DNA of 64,000 nt from Enterobacter sp. Cy-643 (GCF_011752815.1 NZ_VWWV01000001.1:1054001-1118000), one strand, 5' to 3'; shown: positions 46,745 through 58,509, counted from the stretch's first letter. The notes: generated by a model from the letters alone, not told the origin. Program-made: numbers and translations.

Positions 46745-47934
46745 TACATTTCCCCTCGTGCTTTCAGAATATCGTGGACGGTGAAGATGTCTTTGTCGCC
46801 GCGGCCAGAGAGGTTCACTACCAACAGCTGCTCTTTTTCAGGGTTCTCGCGCATCATTTTTAAGGCATGGGCGAGGGCGTGGGAAGACTCCAGCGCAGGA
46901 ATAATCCCTTCGCTGCGGCACAGCGCTTTAAAGGCATCCAGCGCTTCGTCATCGGTAATGGAGACGTAATCGGCGCGGCCGGTGCTGTTCAGATATGCGT
47001 GCTGCGGCCCCACGGAGGGGAAGTCCAGCCCGGCAGAAATAGAGTACGACTCTTCGATTTGCCCTTCGTCGGTTTGCATCATCGGCGACTTCATACCGAA
47101 GTAGATCCCCACGCGGCCGTGCTTCAGCGGGGCGCCGTGTTCGCCGGTTTCAATCCCGTGCCCGGCTGGCTCAACGCCAATCAGGCCCACGCTGGTTTCA
47201 TCGATAAAGTCGGCAAACATACCGATAGCGTTGGAGCCACCGCCCACGCAGGCGATTACCGCGTCAGGCAGGCGACCTTCTTTTTCCAGAATCTGCGCTT
47301 TGGTTTCTTCGCCGATCATGCGCTGGAATTCACGCACGATAGTCGGGAACGGGTGCGGACCTGCGGCGGTGCCGAGCATGTAGTGCGCGGTTTCATAGCT
47401 TGCAGACCAGTCGCGCAGCGCCTCGTTACAGGCATCTTTCAGGGTGGATGAGCCGCTGTGCACCGGAATGACTTCGGCCCCCATCAGGCGCATACGGAAG
47501 ACGTTTGGCGACTGGCGCTCGACGTCCTTGGCCCCCATATAAATGCGGCACTTCAGGCCGAGCAGGGCGCTGGCGAGCGCAGAAGCTACGCCGTGCTGAC
47601 CCGCGCCGGTTTCGGCGATGATTTCGGTTTTGCCCATGCGTTTGGCAAGCAGTGCCTGGCCCAGCACCTGGTTAGTTTTGTGCGCGCCGCCGTGAAGCAG
47701 ATCTTCACGTTTGAGGTACAGCGTGGTGTTGGTGCCTGCGGTGAGGTTTTTGCACTTGGTCAGCGCCGTTGGACGGCCCGCGTAGTTCTTCAGGAGGTCG
47801 GTAAACTCCGCCTGGAACTCAGCGTCGCTTTGCGCCGCCACAAAAGCTTCTTCGAGCTGGCGCAAAGCAGGCATCAGGATCTGCGGCACGTACATCCCGC
47901 CAAATTCACCAAAATAAGGGTTCAGTAAAGTCAT
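46744..47934 (-). CDS. trpB: Tryptophan synthase beta chain
   Basis: PLP enzyme that joins indole and serine to tryptophan. The 396 residues include the PLP lysine in [27 protein letters not shown], and the phosphate-binding [15 protein letters not shown]. It lies 12 bases after trpC and overlaps trpA (TAATG). Confidence 0.98.
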   Translation of the reverse strand: MTLLNPYFGEFGGMYVPQILMPALRQLEEAFVAAQSDAEFQAEFTDLLKNYAGRPTALTKCKNLTAGTNTTLYLKREDLLHGGAHKTNQVLGQALLAKRMGKTEIIAETGAGQHGVASALASALLGLKCRIYMGAKDVERQSPNVFRMRLMGAEVIPVHSGSSTLKDACNEALRDWSASYETAHYMLGTAAGPHPFPTIVREFQRMIGEETKAQILEKEGRLPDAVIACVGGGSNAIGMFADFIDETSVGLIGVEPAGHGIETGEHGAPLKHGRVGIYFGMKSPMMQTDEGQIEESYSISAGLDFPSVGPQHAYLNSTGRADYVSITDDEALDAFKALCRSEGIIPALESSHALAHALKMMRENPEKEQLLVVNLSGRGDKDIFTVHDILKARGEM

Positions 47935-47946
47935 GGTATCTCTTCC

Positions 47947-49308
47947 TTAGTAAGCCCGCAGGGTCCGGAAGACCGCAGCCAGCTTGTTAGCATCTTTTAT
48001 TCCCGGCGCGCTTTCCACGCCAGAGTTGAAATCCAGTCCCGCGCAGCCGGCTTTAGCCGCTTCCACGCAGTTATCCGCTCCGAGGCCGCCCGCCAGAATC
48101 ACGTTGTCCAGCTTTTGTCCGGCTAACAGTCGCCAGTCAAAGCTTTGTCCGGTGCCGCCCTGGCCGTTATCGAACACGTATTTATCGACGTGCTGTAGAT
48201 TACGTTCAGGCAGCGAATCAGCCACGCTCAACGCTTTCCAGATTTGCGTGCTCTCCGGCAGCAGCGTTCTCAGCTCATCAATGTATGCCTGGGTCTCAGC
48301 GCCGTGAAGCTGAACTGCGCTCAGCGAGAACGTCTCTACTTTCTCCACAACATCTGTTACCGGCGTATTTCTGAATACACCCACGTAGCGAAGCGGCGCG
48401 GAGGCAATGACTGCGGCAGCTTTATCGTCGGTGACGAAACGCGGTGAAGTCGGCACGAAGATCAGGCCACCGTATAGCGCCCCGGCTTCCTGAGCCGCAC
48501 GAGCATCTTCCCCTCGCGTCAGGCCGCAGACTTTGTTCTCCCCAAGCAGCACGCGGCGTACCGCAGCGTTCATGTCATCTTCACTCATCAGCGCGGAGCC
48601 AATCAGAAATCCGTTGGCGAAGTGGCTGAGTTCACGAATCTGAGCGTAATTATTGATGCCCGATTCGCTGATCACCGTGACGCCGTGGGTTAGGCGCGGT
48701 GCCAGCTGGCGAGTGCGGTCCAGGTCAATGGACAGATCGCGCAGGTCGCGGTTGTTGATGCCGACCACTTTGGCCTCGAGCGCGATGGCGCGCTCCAGCT
48801 CTTCTTCGTTGCTGACTTCGGTCAGCACGCCCATGTTCAGGCTGTGGGCCACGGCGGCCAGCTGGCGATACTGTTCATCGTCCAGCACCGAAAGCATCAG
48901 CAGGCAGGCGTCCGCCTGGTAAAAGCGCGCCAGATGAATCTGGTAAGCGTCGATAATAAAGTCTTTGCACAGCACCGGCTGGCTGACAATGCCGCTGACG
49001 ATCGGCAGAAAATCGAAGCTGCCCTGGAAGTATTTCTCGTCGGTCAGGACCGACACGGCAGAGGCATAATGCTTATAAACACCGGCGATACGAGCCGGGT
49101 CGAAGTCATCGCGGATCGTCCCTTTAGACGGGGATGCCTTTTTGCACTCAAGAATGAAAACGGTGCGGGCACCCTGCAGCGCGTGGTAGAAGTTCCGCGT
49201 GGCTGGCACAATCTCATTCTGAAAGCTCGCCAGCGGCTGCTGCTGTTTGCGGGCTTCGACCCACAGCGCCTTATCAGCCACGATGCGGTTTAAAACGGTT
49301 TCCTGCAT
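47947..49308 (-). CDS. trpCF: Indole-3-glycerol-phosphate synthase / phosphoribosylanthranilate isomerase
   Basis: Bifunctional enzyme for two successive steps of tryptophan synthesis. In the 453 residues the N-terminal TrpC barrel has ILECKKASPSKG and VISESGINNYAQI, and the C-terminal TrpF barrel has VCGLTRGEDARAA, VQLHG and LAGGLGADNCVEA. ATG 49308 gives MQETVLNRIVADKALW and the E. coli length; it lies four bases after the trpD stop. The frame is open up to 49371 inside trpD. Confidence 0.97.
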   Translation of the reverse strand: MQETVLNRIVADKALWVEARKQQQPLASFQNEIVPATRNFYHALQGARTVFILECKKASPSKGTIRDDFDPARIAGVYKHYASAVSVLTDEKYFQGSFDFLPIVSGIVSQPVLCKDFIIDAYQIHLARFYQADACLLMLSVLDDEQYRQLAAVAHSLNMGVLTEVSNEEELERAIALEAKVVGINNRDLRDLSIDLDRTRQLAPRLTHGVTVISESGINNYAQIRELSHFANGFLIGSALMSEDDMNAAVRRVLLGENKVCGLTRGEDARAAQEAGALYGGLIFVPTSPRFVTDDKAAAVIASAPLRYVGVFRNTPVTDVVEKVETFSLSAVQLHGAETQAYIDELRTLLPESTQIWKALSVADSLPERNLQHVDKYVFDNGQGGTGQSFDWRLLAGQKLDNVILAGGLGADNCVEAAKAGCAGLDFNSGVESAPGIKDANKLAAVFRTLRAY

Positions 49309-49312
49309 TCCC

Positions 49313-50908
49313 TTATCCTCTTCCTGCGAGCGCGGTGACGCGGTCATATGCGGCTCCGCTGTGAAGTACATCCAGCACTTTTTTGACGTTAGCCTTCAAG
49401 TCTTCATGACCGTGCAATCGCATCAGCATCGCGACGTTAGCCGCGACGGCAGACTCGTGCGCGGTCTCACCTTTACCTTGTAGCAGGCGGGTCAGAATGT
49501 CACGGTTTTCTTCCGGCGTACCGCCCGCCAGCGCTTCCTGGTGATAGGCCGGGAGGTCGAAATCGGCGGCAGTCAGCTGATAGCTTTTGATTTCGCCGTG
49601 ATTCAGTTCCGCAACCAGCGTTGGCGCGTGGAGCGAAACTTCATCCATGCCGCCGCTGTGAACGACTGCCGCACGCTTGTAGCCGAGAACGCGCAGGGTT
49701 TCTGCAATCGGCAGCACCAGTTCAGGGCTGTAGACGCCGATCAGTGCCAGCGGCGGATGCGCCGGGTTGATTAGCGGCCCTAAAACGTTGAACAGGGTAC
49801 GCGTTTTCAACTGCTGGCGAACCGGCATCGCGTGGCGGAATCCGGTGTGGTACTTAGGCGCAAACAGGAAGCAAACGCCCAGCTCGTCCAGCGCTTTGCG
49901 GGAGGCATCCGCGTTCATTTCCAGGTTGATGCCAAACGCCGCCAGCAGATCGGAGGAGCCCGAACGGCTGGAAACGCTGCGGTTGCCGTGTTTGGCGACT
50001 TTTAGTCCGACCGCGGCGGCCACAAAGGCGCTGGCGGTGGAGATGTTAATGCTGTTGCTGCCGTCGCCGCCGGTGCCGACGATATCGGCAAACTCATAGC
50101 TTGGGCTAGGGAACGGCGCGGCGTGCTCAAGCAGGGCAGATGCGGCGCCGGCGATTTCGTTCGGGTGTTCACCGCGAACCTTCATGCTGACCAGCGCGGC
50201 CGCCAGCTGCTCTGGCTTCAGTTCACCGCGGACGATGGCGGAAAACAGCTGGTGGCTCTCTTCGCGGCTCAGGGTCTGCGCCTGATAAAGCTTGTCGAGG
50301 ATCGGCTGTAGCGTATTGGCCTGCTTCAGCTTCTGCAGCGCCCAGTCGAGGGTCTGCTCCAGCAGGCGTGCGCCGTGGCTGGTGAGGATGGATTCCGGGT
50401 GGAACTGGAAGCCGACGACCCGGTCAGCCTCGTGGCGAACGGCCATCACCATACCGTCGAAATGTGCGTTAATGGTCAGGCCGGCAGGAATGTTGCTGCC
50501 CACCAGGGAGTGGTAGCGCGCCACCGGCAGCGGGTTAGGCAGCCCGGCAAACATCGCTTCGCCGTCATGGGAAATGGAGGAGGCTTTGCCGTGCAGGATT
50601 TCGCCCGCCTGGCCGACGTAGCCGCCGTACGCTTCCACAATGGCCTGGTGGCCCAGGCAAATGCCGATAATCGGCAGCTTACCGCGCATACGCGTCAGTA
50701 ATTCCGGCATACAGCCCGCTTCGCTTGGGGCACCCGGTCCCGGAGACAGCATCAGCACCGGGTTGTCCATGGTGGCCAGGCGTTCGATCAGCGTCTGGGC
50801 CGGCACGTGGTTACGGTAAATCACCACGTTGTGGCCGTTCGCGCGCAGCTGGTCCGCCAGGTTATAAGTGAATGAGTCGATATTATCGAGCAGCAGAATG
50901 TCAGCCAT
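49313..50908 (-). CDS. trpGD: Anthranilate synthase glutamine amidotransferase / anthranilate phosphoribosyltransferase
   Basis: A 531-residue fusion. The N-terminal TrpG part supplies ammonia for anthranilate and shows the class I amidotransferase triad in GICLGHQAI and the later FHPES. The C-terminal TrpD part attaches phosphoribosyl to anthranilate and shows [17 protein letters not shown] and [15 protein letters not shown]. The fused arrangement is the enterobacterial one. It overlaps trpE by one base (TAATG). Confidence 0.98.
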   Translation of the reverse strand: MADILLLDNIDSFTYNLADQLRANGHNVVIYRNHVPAQTLIERLATMDNPVLMLSPGPGAPSEAGCMPELLTRMRGKLPIIGICLGHQAIVEAYGGYVGQAGEILHGKASSISHDGEAMFAGLPNPLPVARYHSLVGSNIPAGLTINAHFDGMVMAVRHEADRVVGFQFHPESILTSHGARLLEQTLDWALQKLKQANTLQPILDKLYQAQTLSREESHQLFSAIVRGELKPEQLAAALVSMKVRGEHPNEIAGAASALLEHAAPFPSPSYEFADIVGTGGDGSNSINISTASAFVAAAVGLKVAKHGNRSVSSRSGSSDLLAAFGINLEMNADASRKALDELGVCFLFAPKYHTGFRHAMPVRQQLKTRTLFNVLGPLINPAHPPLALIGVYSPELVLPIAETLRVLGYKRAAVVHSGGMDEVSLHAPTLVAELNHGEIKSYQLTAADFDLPAYHQEALAGGTPEENRDILTRLLQGKGETAHESAVAANVAMLMRLHGHEDLKANVKKVLDVLHSGAAYDRVTALAGRG

Positions 50909-52470
50909 TAGAAAATCTCCTGGGCGTGATGCGCGGTAGCAATGGCGCGCAAAACAGCGCGGGCTTTGTTGCGGGTTTCGTCGGCTTCGGACTGCGGGTC
51001 TGAATCAAGGACAACGCCAGCGCCAGCCTGCACGGTGGCAATGCCGTCTTCAACGTACGCTGAGCGGATGACGATGCAGGTATCGAGATCGCCGTGGGCG
51101 GTGAAGTAACCCACCGCGCCGCCGTAGCTGCCGCGACGAACGCCTTCGGCACCGGCAATCAACTGCATCGCACGCACTTTCGGTGCGCCGCTCAGGGTGC
51201 CCATATTCATACAGGCGCGGTAGGCGTGCAGCACGTCCAGGTCGTGGCGCAGTTCGCCAACAACGCGGGATACCAGGTGCATCACAAAGGAGTAACGGTC
51301 AACTTTGGTTAAATCCGCCACGTAGCGGCTGCCCGGCGTACAGATGCGGGCGAGATCGTTCCGCGCCAGGTCAACCAGCATCAGGTGCTCAGAGAGCTCT
51401 TTATGGTCGGTGCGCATTTCCAGCTCAATGCGGCTGTCCAGGTCGCGATCCAGCGACCCGTCGGCGCGGCGGCCACGGGGACGCGTGCCGGCAATCGGGT
51501 AGATCTCAATCTGTCGGTTGGTGGCATCGTATTTCAGCGAGCTCTCCGGGGAAGCCCCGAACAGAGTGAAATCGTTGTCCTGCATAAAGAACATGTACGG
51601 GCTTGGGTTGCTCTTCTTCAGCGTCTGATACGCTGCCAGCGGTGACGGGCAAGGCAGCGAGAAGCGGCGGGACGGCACAACCTGGAAAATTTCGCCGATG
51701 CGAATGGCTTTTTGCATCTGGCGTACAACCGCGCCGAACTCTTCGTCGCTCTGATTGACATCGCAGCTCATGTGCTCCACTTTTTGCACCGGCAGGGCAG
51801 CAGGCTGTTCACTGATTTGCTGGCGCAGCTGTTCGGTGCGTTTCAGCAGGCGCTGTTTTTCGCTGTCCGACGGCGTAAAGAGGCTGGCCTGAATGCGGGT
51901 TTGCTTTTTCTGGTGATCGATGGTCAATAAGGTTTCGGCCAGGTAGAAGCAGTAATCCGGGCAGCGATTGTCCTGTTTCAGCTGCGGCAGGTCCTCAAAG
52001 CCGGCCACCAGATCGTAGGCAAACAGGCCGCCGAAGAACATTGCATGGCGCTCATCCGCAGGTACGCTGACCAGCTCCTGCATAATGCGGAATGCGTCAA
52101 AGACCGACAGCGAGCACAGGCGCGCATCTTCATCTAATAACGTACTGACCGTCGGAAAGCGCAGGGTGCGGCCATCCGGGAAGTGCTCGTTTTCGACGCC
52201 AGCCGGCAGAGCGGCATCCAGCAGCGGTAACAGGGAAGCGCCGTTGGCAGACAATGCCTGTAAGGTGACGGTGTCACCTAAAGCCGTAATGCGCATGGCG
52301 CTATCGACCAGCAGCAGGCTTTTTAAGTCGTCTTTACTGTCGATGTCCGCGGACTCCAGCAGCAGCGTCGCAGGGCGCGCGCCGCACAGCTGGTGGAAAA
52401 GGGCCGTTGGGTTTTCACGGTAGGCAGCTTCGCTGCTCAGGAGTTCAAGTGCCGGTTTTTGTGTTTGCAT
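50908..52470 (-). CDS. trpE: Anthranilate synthase component I
   Basis: Converts chorismate and ammonia to anthranilate, the first committed step, and is inhibited by tryptophan. The 520 residues include the N-terminal feedback-site region [13 protein letters not shown] and the chorismate-binding core with [35 protein letters not shown] and GGAVGYF. ATG 52470 ([11 protein letters not shown]) matches the E. coli start. It is preceded by the trp attenuator. Confidence 0.98.
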   Translation of the reverse strand: MQTQKPALELLSSEAAYRENPTALFHQLCGARPATLLLESADIDSKDDLKSLLLVDSAMRITALGDTVTLQALSANGASLLPLLDAALPAGVENEHFPDGRTLRFPTVSTLLDEDARLCSLSVFDAFRIMQELVSVPADERHAMFFGGLFAYDLVAGFEDLPQLKQDNRCPDYCFYLAETLLTIDHQKKQTRIQASLFTPSDSEKQRLLKRTEQLRQQISEQPAALPVQKVEHMSCDVNQSDEEFGAVVRQMQKAIRIGEIFQVVPSRRFSLPCPSPLAAYQTLKKSNPSPYMFFMQDNDFTLFGASPESSLKYDATNRQIEIYPIAGTRPRGRRADGSLDRDLDSRIELEMRTDHKELSEHLMLVDLARNDLARICTPGSRYVADLTKVDRYSFVMHLVSRVVGELRHDLDVLHAYRACMNMGTLSGAPKVRAMQLIAGAEGVRRGSYGGAVGYFTAHGDLDTCIVIRSAYVEDGIATVQAGAGVVLDSDPQSEADETRNKARAVLRAIATAHHAQEIF

Positions 52471-52491
52471 TTTAGTTCTCAAATTTTGTTC

Positions 52492-52518
52492 AAAAAAAAG
52501 CCCGCATCGTTGGCGGGC
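52492..52518 (-). terminator. trp attenuator terminator
   Basis: On the minus strand GCCCGC (complement of 52513-52518) pairs with GCGGGC (complement of 52500-52505), followed by eight T residues. It forms when TrpL is translated without stalling, ending transcription before trpE. Confidence 0.93.
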
Positions 52519-52565
52519 CTGGTATCTGTGCTGTTAAACAGCGTACGCGATCGCACCGCCCGAGT

Positions 52566-52610
52566 TCAGGGAGTACGCCACCAACCGTGCAGGGAATTCA
52601 TCGCTTTCAT
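52566..52610 (-). CDS. trpL: trp operon leader peptide TrpL
   Basis: A 14-residue peptide MKAMNSLHGWWRTP with two adjacent tryptophan codons. Ribosome stalling at these codons when tryptophan is short favours the antiterminator and lets transcription reach trpE. E. coli TrpL has the same size and the same WWRT core. Confidence 0.95.
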   Translation of the reverse strand: MKAMNSLHGWWRTP

Positions 52611-52636
52611 TTCAGACACCTCGTTATGTGAACTTG

Positions 52637-52671
52637 CGTACTAGTAAACTGGTTCGCGGCTTTGTTGTCAA
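52637..52671 (-). promoter_or_regulatory. trp promoter and TrpR operator
   Basis: On the minus strand -35 TTGACA (complement of 52666-52671) and -10 TTTACT (complement of 52643-52648) are 17 bp apart. The operator CGTACTAGTAAACTGGTTCG (52637-52656, plus strand) is close to the TrpR consensus around CTAGTTAACTAG and covers the -10, so TrpR with tryptophan would block polymerase. Confidence 0.93.
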
Positions 52672-52745
52672 TACTGATTTTTTAAAATAGCCGAATATCG
52701 CTATCATGGGCCGCTAAATTTCTGTTTATCCATTCTGGAGCCATT

Positions 52746-53627
52746 TTGAGCGAGCCCACCCTGGCCACGATCCACGATTTACACAGCCACACTACCGCCT
52801 CGGACGGCCTGTTGTCTCCTGAAGCTTTGGTTAATCGCGCGGTAGATATGCGCGTCACGGTACTTGCCATTACCGATCATGACACCGTCGCTGGTCTGCC
52901 TGCCGCAAGGGCTGAAATCCAGCGCCTGAATTTACCGCTACAGTTAATTAGCGGCGTTGAAATCTCCACCGTCTGGGAAAATCACGAAATCCATATCGTT
53001 GGCCTGGGTATTGATGAACAGCACCCGGCGCTTAAGCTTTTTCTTGAACAGCAAAGTGAACGCCGCAGCCAGCGCGCGGTAATGATTGCTGAACGTCTGG
53101 ATAAAGCGCGTATTCCCGGTGCGCTGGAAGGGGCAATGCGTCACGCCGGCAGCGGGGCTATTACCCGCGGGCATTTCGCCCGTTTTCTGGTTGAGCAGGG
53201 AAAAGCCGGCAATATGGGCGACGTTTTCAAAAAATATCTGGCGAAGGGGAAAACCGGATACGTTCCGCCCCAGTGGTGTACAATAGAACAAGCTATTGAT
53301 GTGATTCATCATTCTGGCGGGCAGGCGGTGCTGGCGCATCCAGGGCGCTACGGCCTGACCGCAAAATGGCTAAAACGACTGCTGGCGCACTTTGCCGAAA
53401 ACGGTGGCGATGCCATGGAAGTTGCGCAGTGCCAGCAGGCTCCCAACGAACGTACCCAGCTTGCGAGCTACGCTAAGCAGTTTAATCTGCTGGCGTCACA
53501 GGGATCTGATTTCCATCTGCCCTGCGCGTGGATTGAACTGGGCCGTAAGCTGTGGCTACCGGCGGGCGTTGAGCCCGTCTGGCAGCACTGGGAGCAGAGC
53601 CGCATCGCTAAAGAGAGGGCAGTATGA
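52746..53627 (+). CDS. rnm: PHP-domain 5'-3' exoribonuclease RNase AM (YciV/Rnm)
   Basis: A 293-residue PHP-family metal enzyme; the E. coli protein trims the 5' ends of ribosomal RNAs and acts on 3',5'-bisphosphates and short oligonucleotides. Metal-binding motifs are visible as DLHSHTTASDG, AITDHDT, GVEIST, VLAHPGRY and SQGSDFHLPC. The start codon is TTG 52746, as in E. coli, with CTGGAG in front. It overlaps yciO by four bases (ATGA). Confidence 0.94.
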   Translation: MSEPTLATIHDLHSHTTASDGLLSPEALVNRAVDMRVTVLAITDHDTVAGLPAARAEIQRLNLPLQLISGVEISTVWENHEIHIVGLGIDEQHPALKLFLEQQSERRSQRAVMIAERLDKARIPGALEGAMRHAGSGAITRGHFARFLVEQGKAGNMGDVFKKYLAKGKTGYVPPQWCTIEQAIDVIHHSGGQAVLAHPGRYGLTAKWLKRLLAHFAENGGDAMEVAQCQQAPNERTQLASYAKQFNLLASQGSDFHLPCAWIELGRKLWLPAGVEPVWQHWEQSRIAKERAV

Positions 53628-54244
53628 GTCAGTTTTTTTATATCCACCCGGATAACCCACAGCCGCGCCTGATTAACCAGGCCGTCGATATTATTCGTAA
53701 AGGCGGGGTCATTGTTTATCCTACCGATTCTGGCTACGCGCTGGGCTGCAAGATTGAAGATAAGGGCGCCATGGAGCGCATTTGTCGTATTCGTCAGCTC
53801 CCCGATGGCCACAACTTTACCCTGATGTGTCGGGATCTGTCGGAACTGTCGACTTACGCTTTCGTCGACAACGTGGCATTCCGCCTGATTAAAAACAACA
53901 CGCCGGGAAATTACACCTTTATTCTGAAGGGCACCAAAGACGTTCCCCGCCGTCTGCTGCAGGAAAAACGTAAAACCATCGGCCTGCGCGTGCCGTCGAA
54001 CCCGATTGCGCTGGCGCTGCTAGAAGTGCTGAATGAGCCGATGCTGTCGACCTCGCTGATGTTGCCGGGCAGCGAGTTTACCGAGTCCGATCCGGAAGAG
54101 ATTAAAGACCGCCTCGAGAAAGTGGTGGATCTGGTTATCCACGGTGGTTATCTGGGGCAGCAGCCCACCACGGTTATCGATCTGACCGAAGACTCGCCGG
54201 TTGTCATGCGCGAGGGCGTCGGGGACGTTAAACCTTTCCTGTAA
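53624..54244 (+). CDS. yciO: Sua5/YciO/YrdC family protein YciO
   Basis: A 206-residue protein of the fold that in TsaC/Sua5 makes threonylcarbamoyl-AMP for tRNA modification. It has GGVIVYPTDSGYALGC, the KxR-type nucleotide site in RIRQLPDG, and IGLRVPSNPIALALL. YciO itself probably has only weak activity in that reaction. It is translationally coupled to rnm. Confidence 0.93.
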   Translation: MSQFFYIHPDNPQPRLINQAVDIIRKGGVIVYPTDSGYALGCKIEDKGAMERICRIRQLPDGHNFTLMCRDLSELSTYAFVDNVAFRLIKNNTPGNYTFILKGTKDVPRRLLQEKRKTIGLRVPSNPIALALLEVLNEPMLSTSLMLPGSEFTESDPEEIKDRLEKVVDLVIHGGYLGQQPTTVIDLTEDSPVVMREGVGDVKPFL

Positions 54245-54254
54245 GGAAATCGCT

Positions 54255-55043
54255 ATGACCCGATTTAACATTGATGTTCTTGCTTCTCAATGCGGCGTGA
54301 CGCCCGCCAATATTCGTAGCTGGCAGCGTTATGGGTTGATCAAGCCGCAGGTGGATGAGAACGGGCACCGTTTTTTTGATTTTACCCACTGTTCGCAGGT
54401 CGCCGCGATTGTCGGCTGGCTTGAGAAAGGGGTTGCTCTGTCGGATATGCTGGCGCTGCTGAAAGGCGAGGAAATGTCCCCGCCTTTCAGATGGCTCGAT
54501 GTTCAGGAAGCGCTGCTGGCGCAGTGTGAGGCGATGCAGCCGGCGAAGTTGAGGGCGCTTATCTGGCGCTATGGCCGCGAGGTGCCGCCGGTTATTTTCA
54601 TTGATGAAGTTATCCGTCCGCTGAGACTGTGGCTCCACGCCGATGTGCAGCAGGAAATGGCGATGAGCCGCGCGCTGCTCGATACGGCGCTGATTGAATA
54701 TGCCACGTTTGTTCTGGCCAGTGGGCGCAAGCGGCCCGGCGGCAGTCTGTTTATTCTGGCGCTTTCGCTAAAAGATCCCGTCGAGCTTTGGCTGGAAGGG
54801 ATCCGTTTTGCCAGCGACGGTTTTTGCGTGGAGGTTCTGGATCGCGGCATTCCCTGCCCGGATCTCAGCCGCATTGACGCCGACCATATCATGATCTGGT
54901 CTGATAAAACGCTGACCGCCAGCCAGCGGACGGCATACGATCTTTGGCAAAGCGAAGGGCGGCCGGTATTCCTTGCCGGAGTGCCCGCGAATATTGAGCG
55001 AAAAAACGCCCGGTTATCGTTTTCTGGCATACCTACGAATTAA
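54255..55043 (+). CDS. MerR-family regulator resembling MlrA
   Basis: A 262-residue protein with an N-terminal MerR winged helix (FNIDVLASQCGVTPANIRSW, then GHRFFDFTHCSQVAAIVGWL) and a long C-terminal domain of the sort found in MlrA, the activator of csgD in E. coli (RLWLEGIRFASDG, LDTALIEYATFVLASGRK). It is a paralogue-like protein, since the true mlrA would lie elsewhere. ATG 54255 follows AAGGAA, ten bases after yciO, so it may be cotranscribed with rnm-yciO. In E. coli yciQ follows yciO; it is absent here. Confidence 0.82.
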   Translation: MTRFNIDVLASQCGVTPANIRSWQRYGLIKPQVDENGHRFFDFTHCSQVAAIVGWLEKGVALSDMLALLKGEEMSPPFRWLDVQEALLAQCEAMQPAKLRALIWRYGREVPPVIFIDEVIRPLRLWLHADVQQEMAMSRALLDTALIEYATFVLASGRKRPGGSLFILALSLKDPVELWLEGIRFASDGFCVEVLDRGIPCPDLSRIDADHIMIWSDKTLTASQRTAYDLWQSEGRPVFLAGVPANIERKNARLSFSGIPTN

Positions 55044-55061
55044 TCCCTGACGGTGATAACT

Positions 55062-55087
55062 AAAAAGAGGCCTCTGGCCTCTTTTTT
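55062..55087 (+). terminator. Terminator after the MlrA-like gene
   Basis: AGAGGCC-TCT-GGCCTCT (55066-55082) with an A-run before and a T-run after. Confidence 0.9.
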
Positions 55088-56324
<1,237 letters not shown>

Positions 56325-56327
56325 CCC

Positions 56328-56975
56328 ATGCTGGCTAAAGAGCTCTTCGATATTACGGGCCTGCTGCTGCATGGCGTGGGGGACACCTTTGTTATCACAC
56401 TGTCCTGTTTTGCAACGGCTTTTATTTCGGGGCTGGGAGTCGCCGCGCTGCGGCGGCTCACCGGCAGTCGCGTGGGGCGGATCCTTGATCTTATGGTGTT
56501 TATTCTGCGCGCTATTCCGGTCCTGGTACTGCTCTTCCTGATCTATTTCGGCCTGCCCGGGTTCGGCTTTAGCGTGCCTCCGCTTGCGGCAATGAATTTG
56601 AGCCTGGGCTTAATCGGGGGCGCTTATCTGTCCGAAGTGTTTCGGGGGGCTCTGTTAGCGGTGGATGAGCAGGAAATGGCGGCTGCACGCGCCAGCGGTT
56701 TTAGTGCCCTGCAGATTTTACGCTTTATTGAGTTTCCGCAAATGCTGCGTTTTTCCGTCCCCGGCGTGATGAATGAACTGACGGCGATCCTGAAAAACAC
56801 GCCCTTTGCCTACACCGTGGGCGTCACCGAGATCCTCGGGCAGGCAAAAGCACTGACCGCATCTACCATGCTTGGCATGAGCATCTACATGCTGGCGGGC
56901 GTGCTTTACTTCCTCATTTATAAGTTTTTTCAGATTGTTTTGACGAAAATTAAGAACCGCTATGCGGTGGAATAA
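56328..56975 (+). CDS. Amino-acid ABC transporter permease, HisM/GlnP type (first)
   Basis: A 215-residue membrane protein with about five helices. The EAA loop is seen in DEQEMAAARASGFSALQILRF. FILRAIPVLVLLFLIYFGLP matches the N-terminal part of polar amino-acid permeases. It pairs with a second, different permease downstream, so the channel is probably a heterodimer. Confidence 0.9.
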   Translation: MLAKELFDITGLLLHGVGDTFVITLSCFATAFISGLGVAALRRLTGSRVGRILDLMVFILRAIPVLVLLFLIYFGLPGFGFSVPPLAAMNLSLGLIGGAYLSEVFRGALLAVDEQEMAAARASGFSALQILRFIEFPQMLRFSVPGVMNELTAILKNTPFAYTVGVTEILGQAKALTASTMLGMSIYMLAGVLYFLIYKFFQIVLTKIKNRYAVE

Positions 56976-56989
56976 GCTACGAGGGCGGG

Positions 56990-57721
56990 ATGTCGATACT
57001 AACGGTAAAAAATCTCAGCAAGCGCTACGGTGAAAACGTTGTGCTTAGCGGCATCAATCTGGAAATAGAGACGGGTTGCACTCAGGTCATCATGGGCCCA
57101 TCCGGCTGCGGAAAAACCACATTAATTCGCTGCCTTAACCTGCTTGAGCTGCCCGACGCGGGAGAAATCTGTTTCCAGAGTGAAAATCTGCTGAAGGATC
57201 AACGGAGCGCTCAGAGACTGCGCAGCAAAATCGGCTTCGTGTTTCAGAGCTTTGCTTTATACCGCCATCTTAGCGTGCTCGATAATCTGACTCTGGCGCT
57301 GAGAAAGCTTCAGGGGAAGAGCAGGGCGCAGGCGAATGCGATGGCGCGGGAGGAGCTGGCCTATTTTGATATGTCTGCCCATGAGCAAAAGTTTCCGGCT
57401 CAGCTTTCCGGCGGGCAAAAACAGCGTGTCGCTTTGGCGCGAAGCCTGGTGATGAAACCCGAGATTATCATTCTCGATGAGCCTACCTCCGCGCTGGACC
57501 CGCTGATGAGTCAGGAGGTAGCTCAGCTGATTAACCGGCTATCACACCGTAAGGTAACGACGGTTTGCGTCACGCACGATATTGCTTTTGCCGGGCAAAT
57601 TAGTAAGAACGTGATATTTATGAGCGGCGGCGTGATTCAGGCTCAGGGGGCGGTGGAATATCTGGCGAAATGTGGCCTGCCACAGGTGGAAAAATTTTTT
57701 GGGAACACAAGTCATGGCTAG
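56990..57721 (+). CDS. Amino-acid ABC transporter ATPase, GlnQ type
   Basis: A 243-residue ATPase with Walker A GPSGCGKTT, Q-loop GFVFQSFALYRHLSV, signature LSGGQKQRVALARSL, Walker B IIILDEPTSALDP and switch His in CVTHDIAF. GAGGGCGGG precedes the ATG. Its end overlaps the second permease start by eight bases. Confidence 0.93.
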   Translation: MSILTVKNLSKRYGENVVLSGINLEIETGCTQVIMGPSGCGKTTLIRCLNLLELPDAGEICFQSENLLKDQRSAQRLRSKIGFVFQSFALYRHLSVLDNLTLALRKLQGKSRAQANAMAREELAYFDMSAHEQKFPAQLSGGQKQRVALARSLVMKPEIIILDEPTSALDPLMSQEVAQLINRLSHRKVTTVCVTHDIAFAGQISKNVIFMSGGVIQAQGAVEYLAKCGLPQVEKFFGNTSHG

Positions 57722-58379
57722 CAATCTGCTCAGTTTCTACCATGATTTTTTAGATCAGTGGCCGCTCATTTTACGGGGGATTGGCGCCACGATAGGATTA
57801 ACCGTTGCAATGTCACTAACAGGTTTTCTTCTGGGTATCGTCGTTTTTTACTTTAGCCTTAGCCGCCGCCCAAAGGTGGCGCGTTTCGTTGAGCGCTACA
57901 AATCTTTTTTCATCGGCACGCCGCTGATCTGCATTATCTACATTCTGTATTACGGACTCCCGCAGCTGGCTATCCGGCTGACGCCATTTGAAGTCACCCT
58001 GCTGGGATTTACGCTGAATATTGCCGCCTACAATGCCGCTTATCTGCTTACGGCCTACAATGGGATGGACAAAACGCAGATAGAAGCCGCCGCCGCGCAA
58101 GGTTTTAGCCCGGCGCAAATCTACCTCTGGATCATACTGCCTCAGGTTTTACGTACATCGATTCCGGCGCTGACCAATCAGGTCATCTACAATCTGAAAG
58201 ACAGTTCGCTGGCCTTTTTGGTGCAGTATCCCGAACTGTTTGCCCGCATGCAGGAACTGGCTGCCGGGAATTTTGAATTTTTTAAAACCTATTCTCTGAC
58301 GGCGCTCTTTTACGTGGTCATGGCGACGGTTATTTATATGCTTTCAAAACGGGTTGAAAAGCGCCTGCAAACGGCCTGA
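57714..58379 (+). CDS. Amino-acid ABC transporter permease, HisM/GlnP type (second)
   Basis: A 221-residue membrane protein with five helices; the EAA loop is MDKTQIEAAAAQGFSPAQIY and the segment FIGTPLICIIYILYYGLPQL is typical. ATG 57714 (MASNLLSFYHDF) is within the end of the ATPase gene. With the upstream genes it completes a binding protein, two permeases and one ATPase, all that an importer needs. Confidence 0.9.
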   Translation: MASNLLSFYHDFLDQWPLILRGIGATIGLTVAMSLTGFLLGIVVFYFSLSRRPKVARFVERYKSFFIGTPLICIIYILYYGLPQLAIRLTPFEVTLLGFTLNIAAYNAAYLLTAYNGMDKTQIEAAAAQGFSPAQIYLWIILPQVLRTSIPALTNQVIYNLKDSSLAFLVQYPELFARMQELAAGNFEFFKTYSLTALFYVVMATVIYMLSKRVEKRLQTA

Positions 58380-58509
58380 AACAGACGGTGATTAGCGGGT
58401 TACATGGTTGCAAAAGTCATGTATAATGCCTGACACTTCAATTAATTAAGTAATTGAAAAATATATTCTTTCCATCGACGCCTGTGAAGGCGACACCCGA
58501 GGAAGCTCA

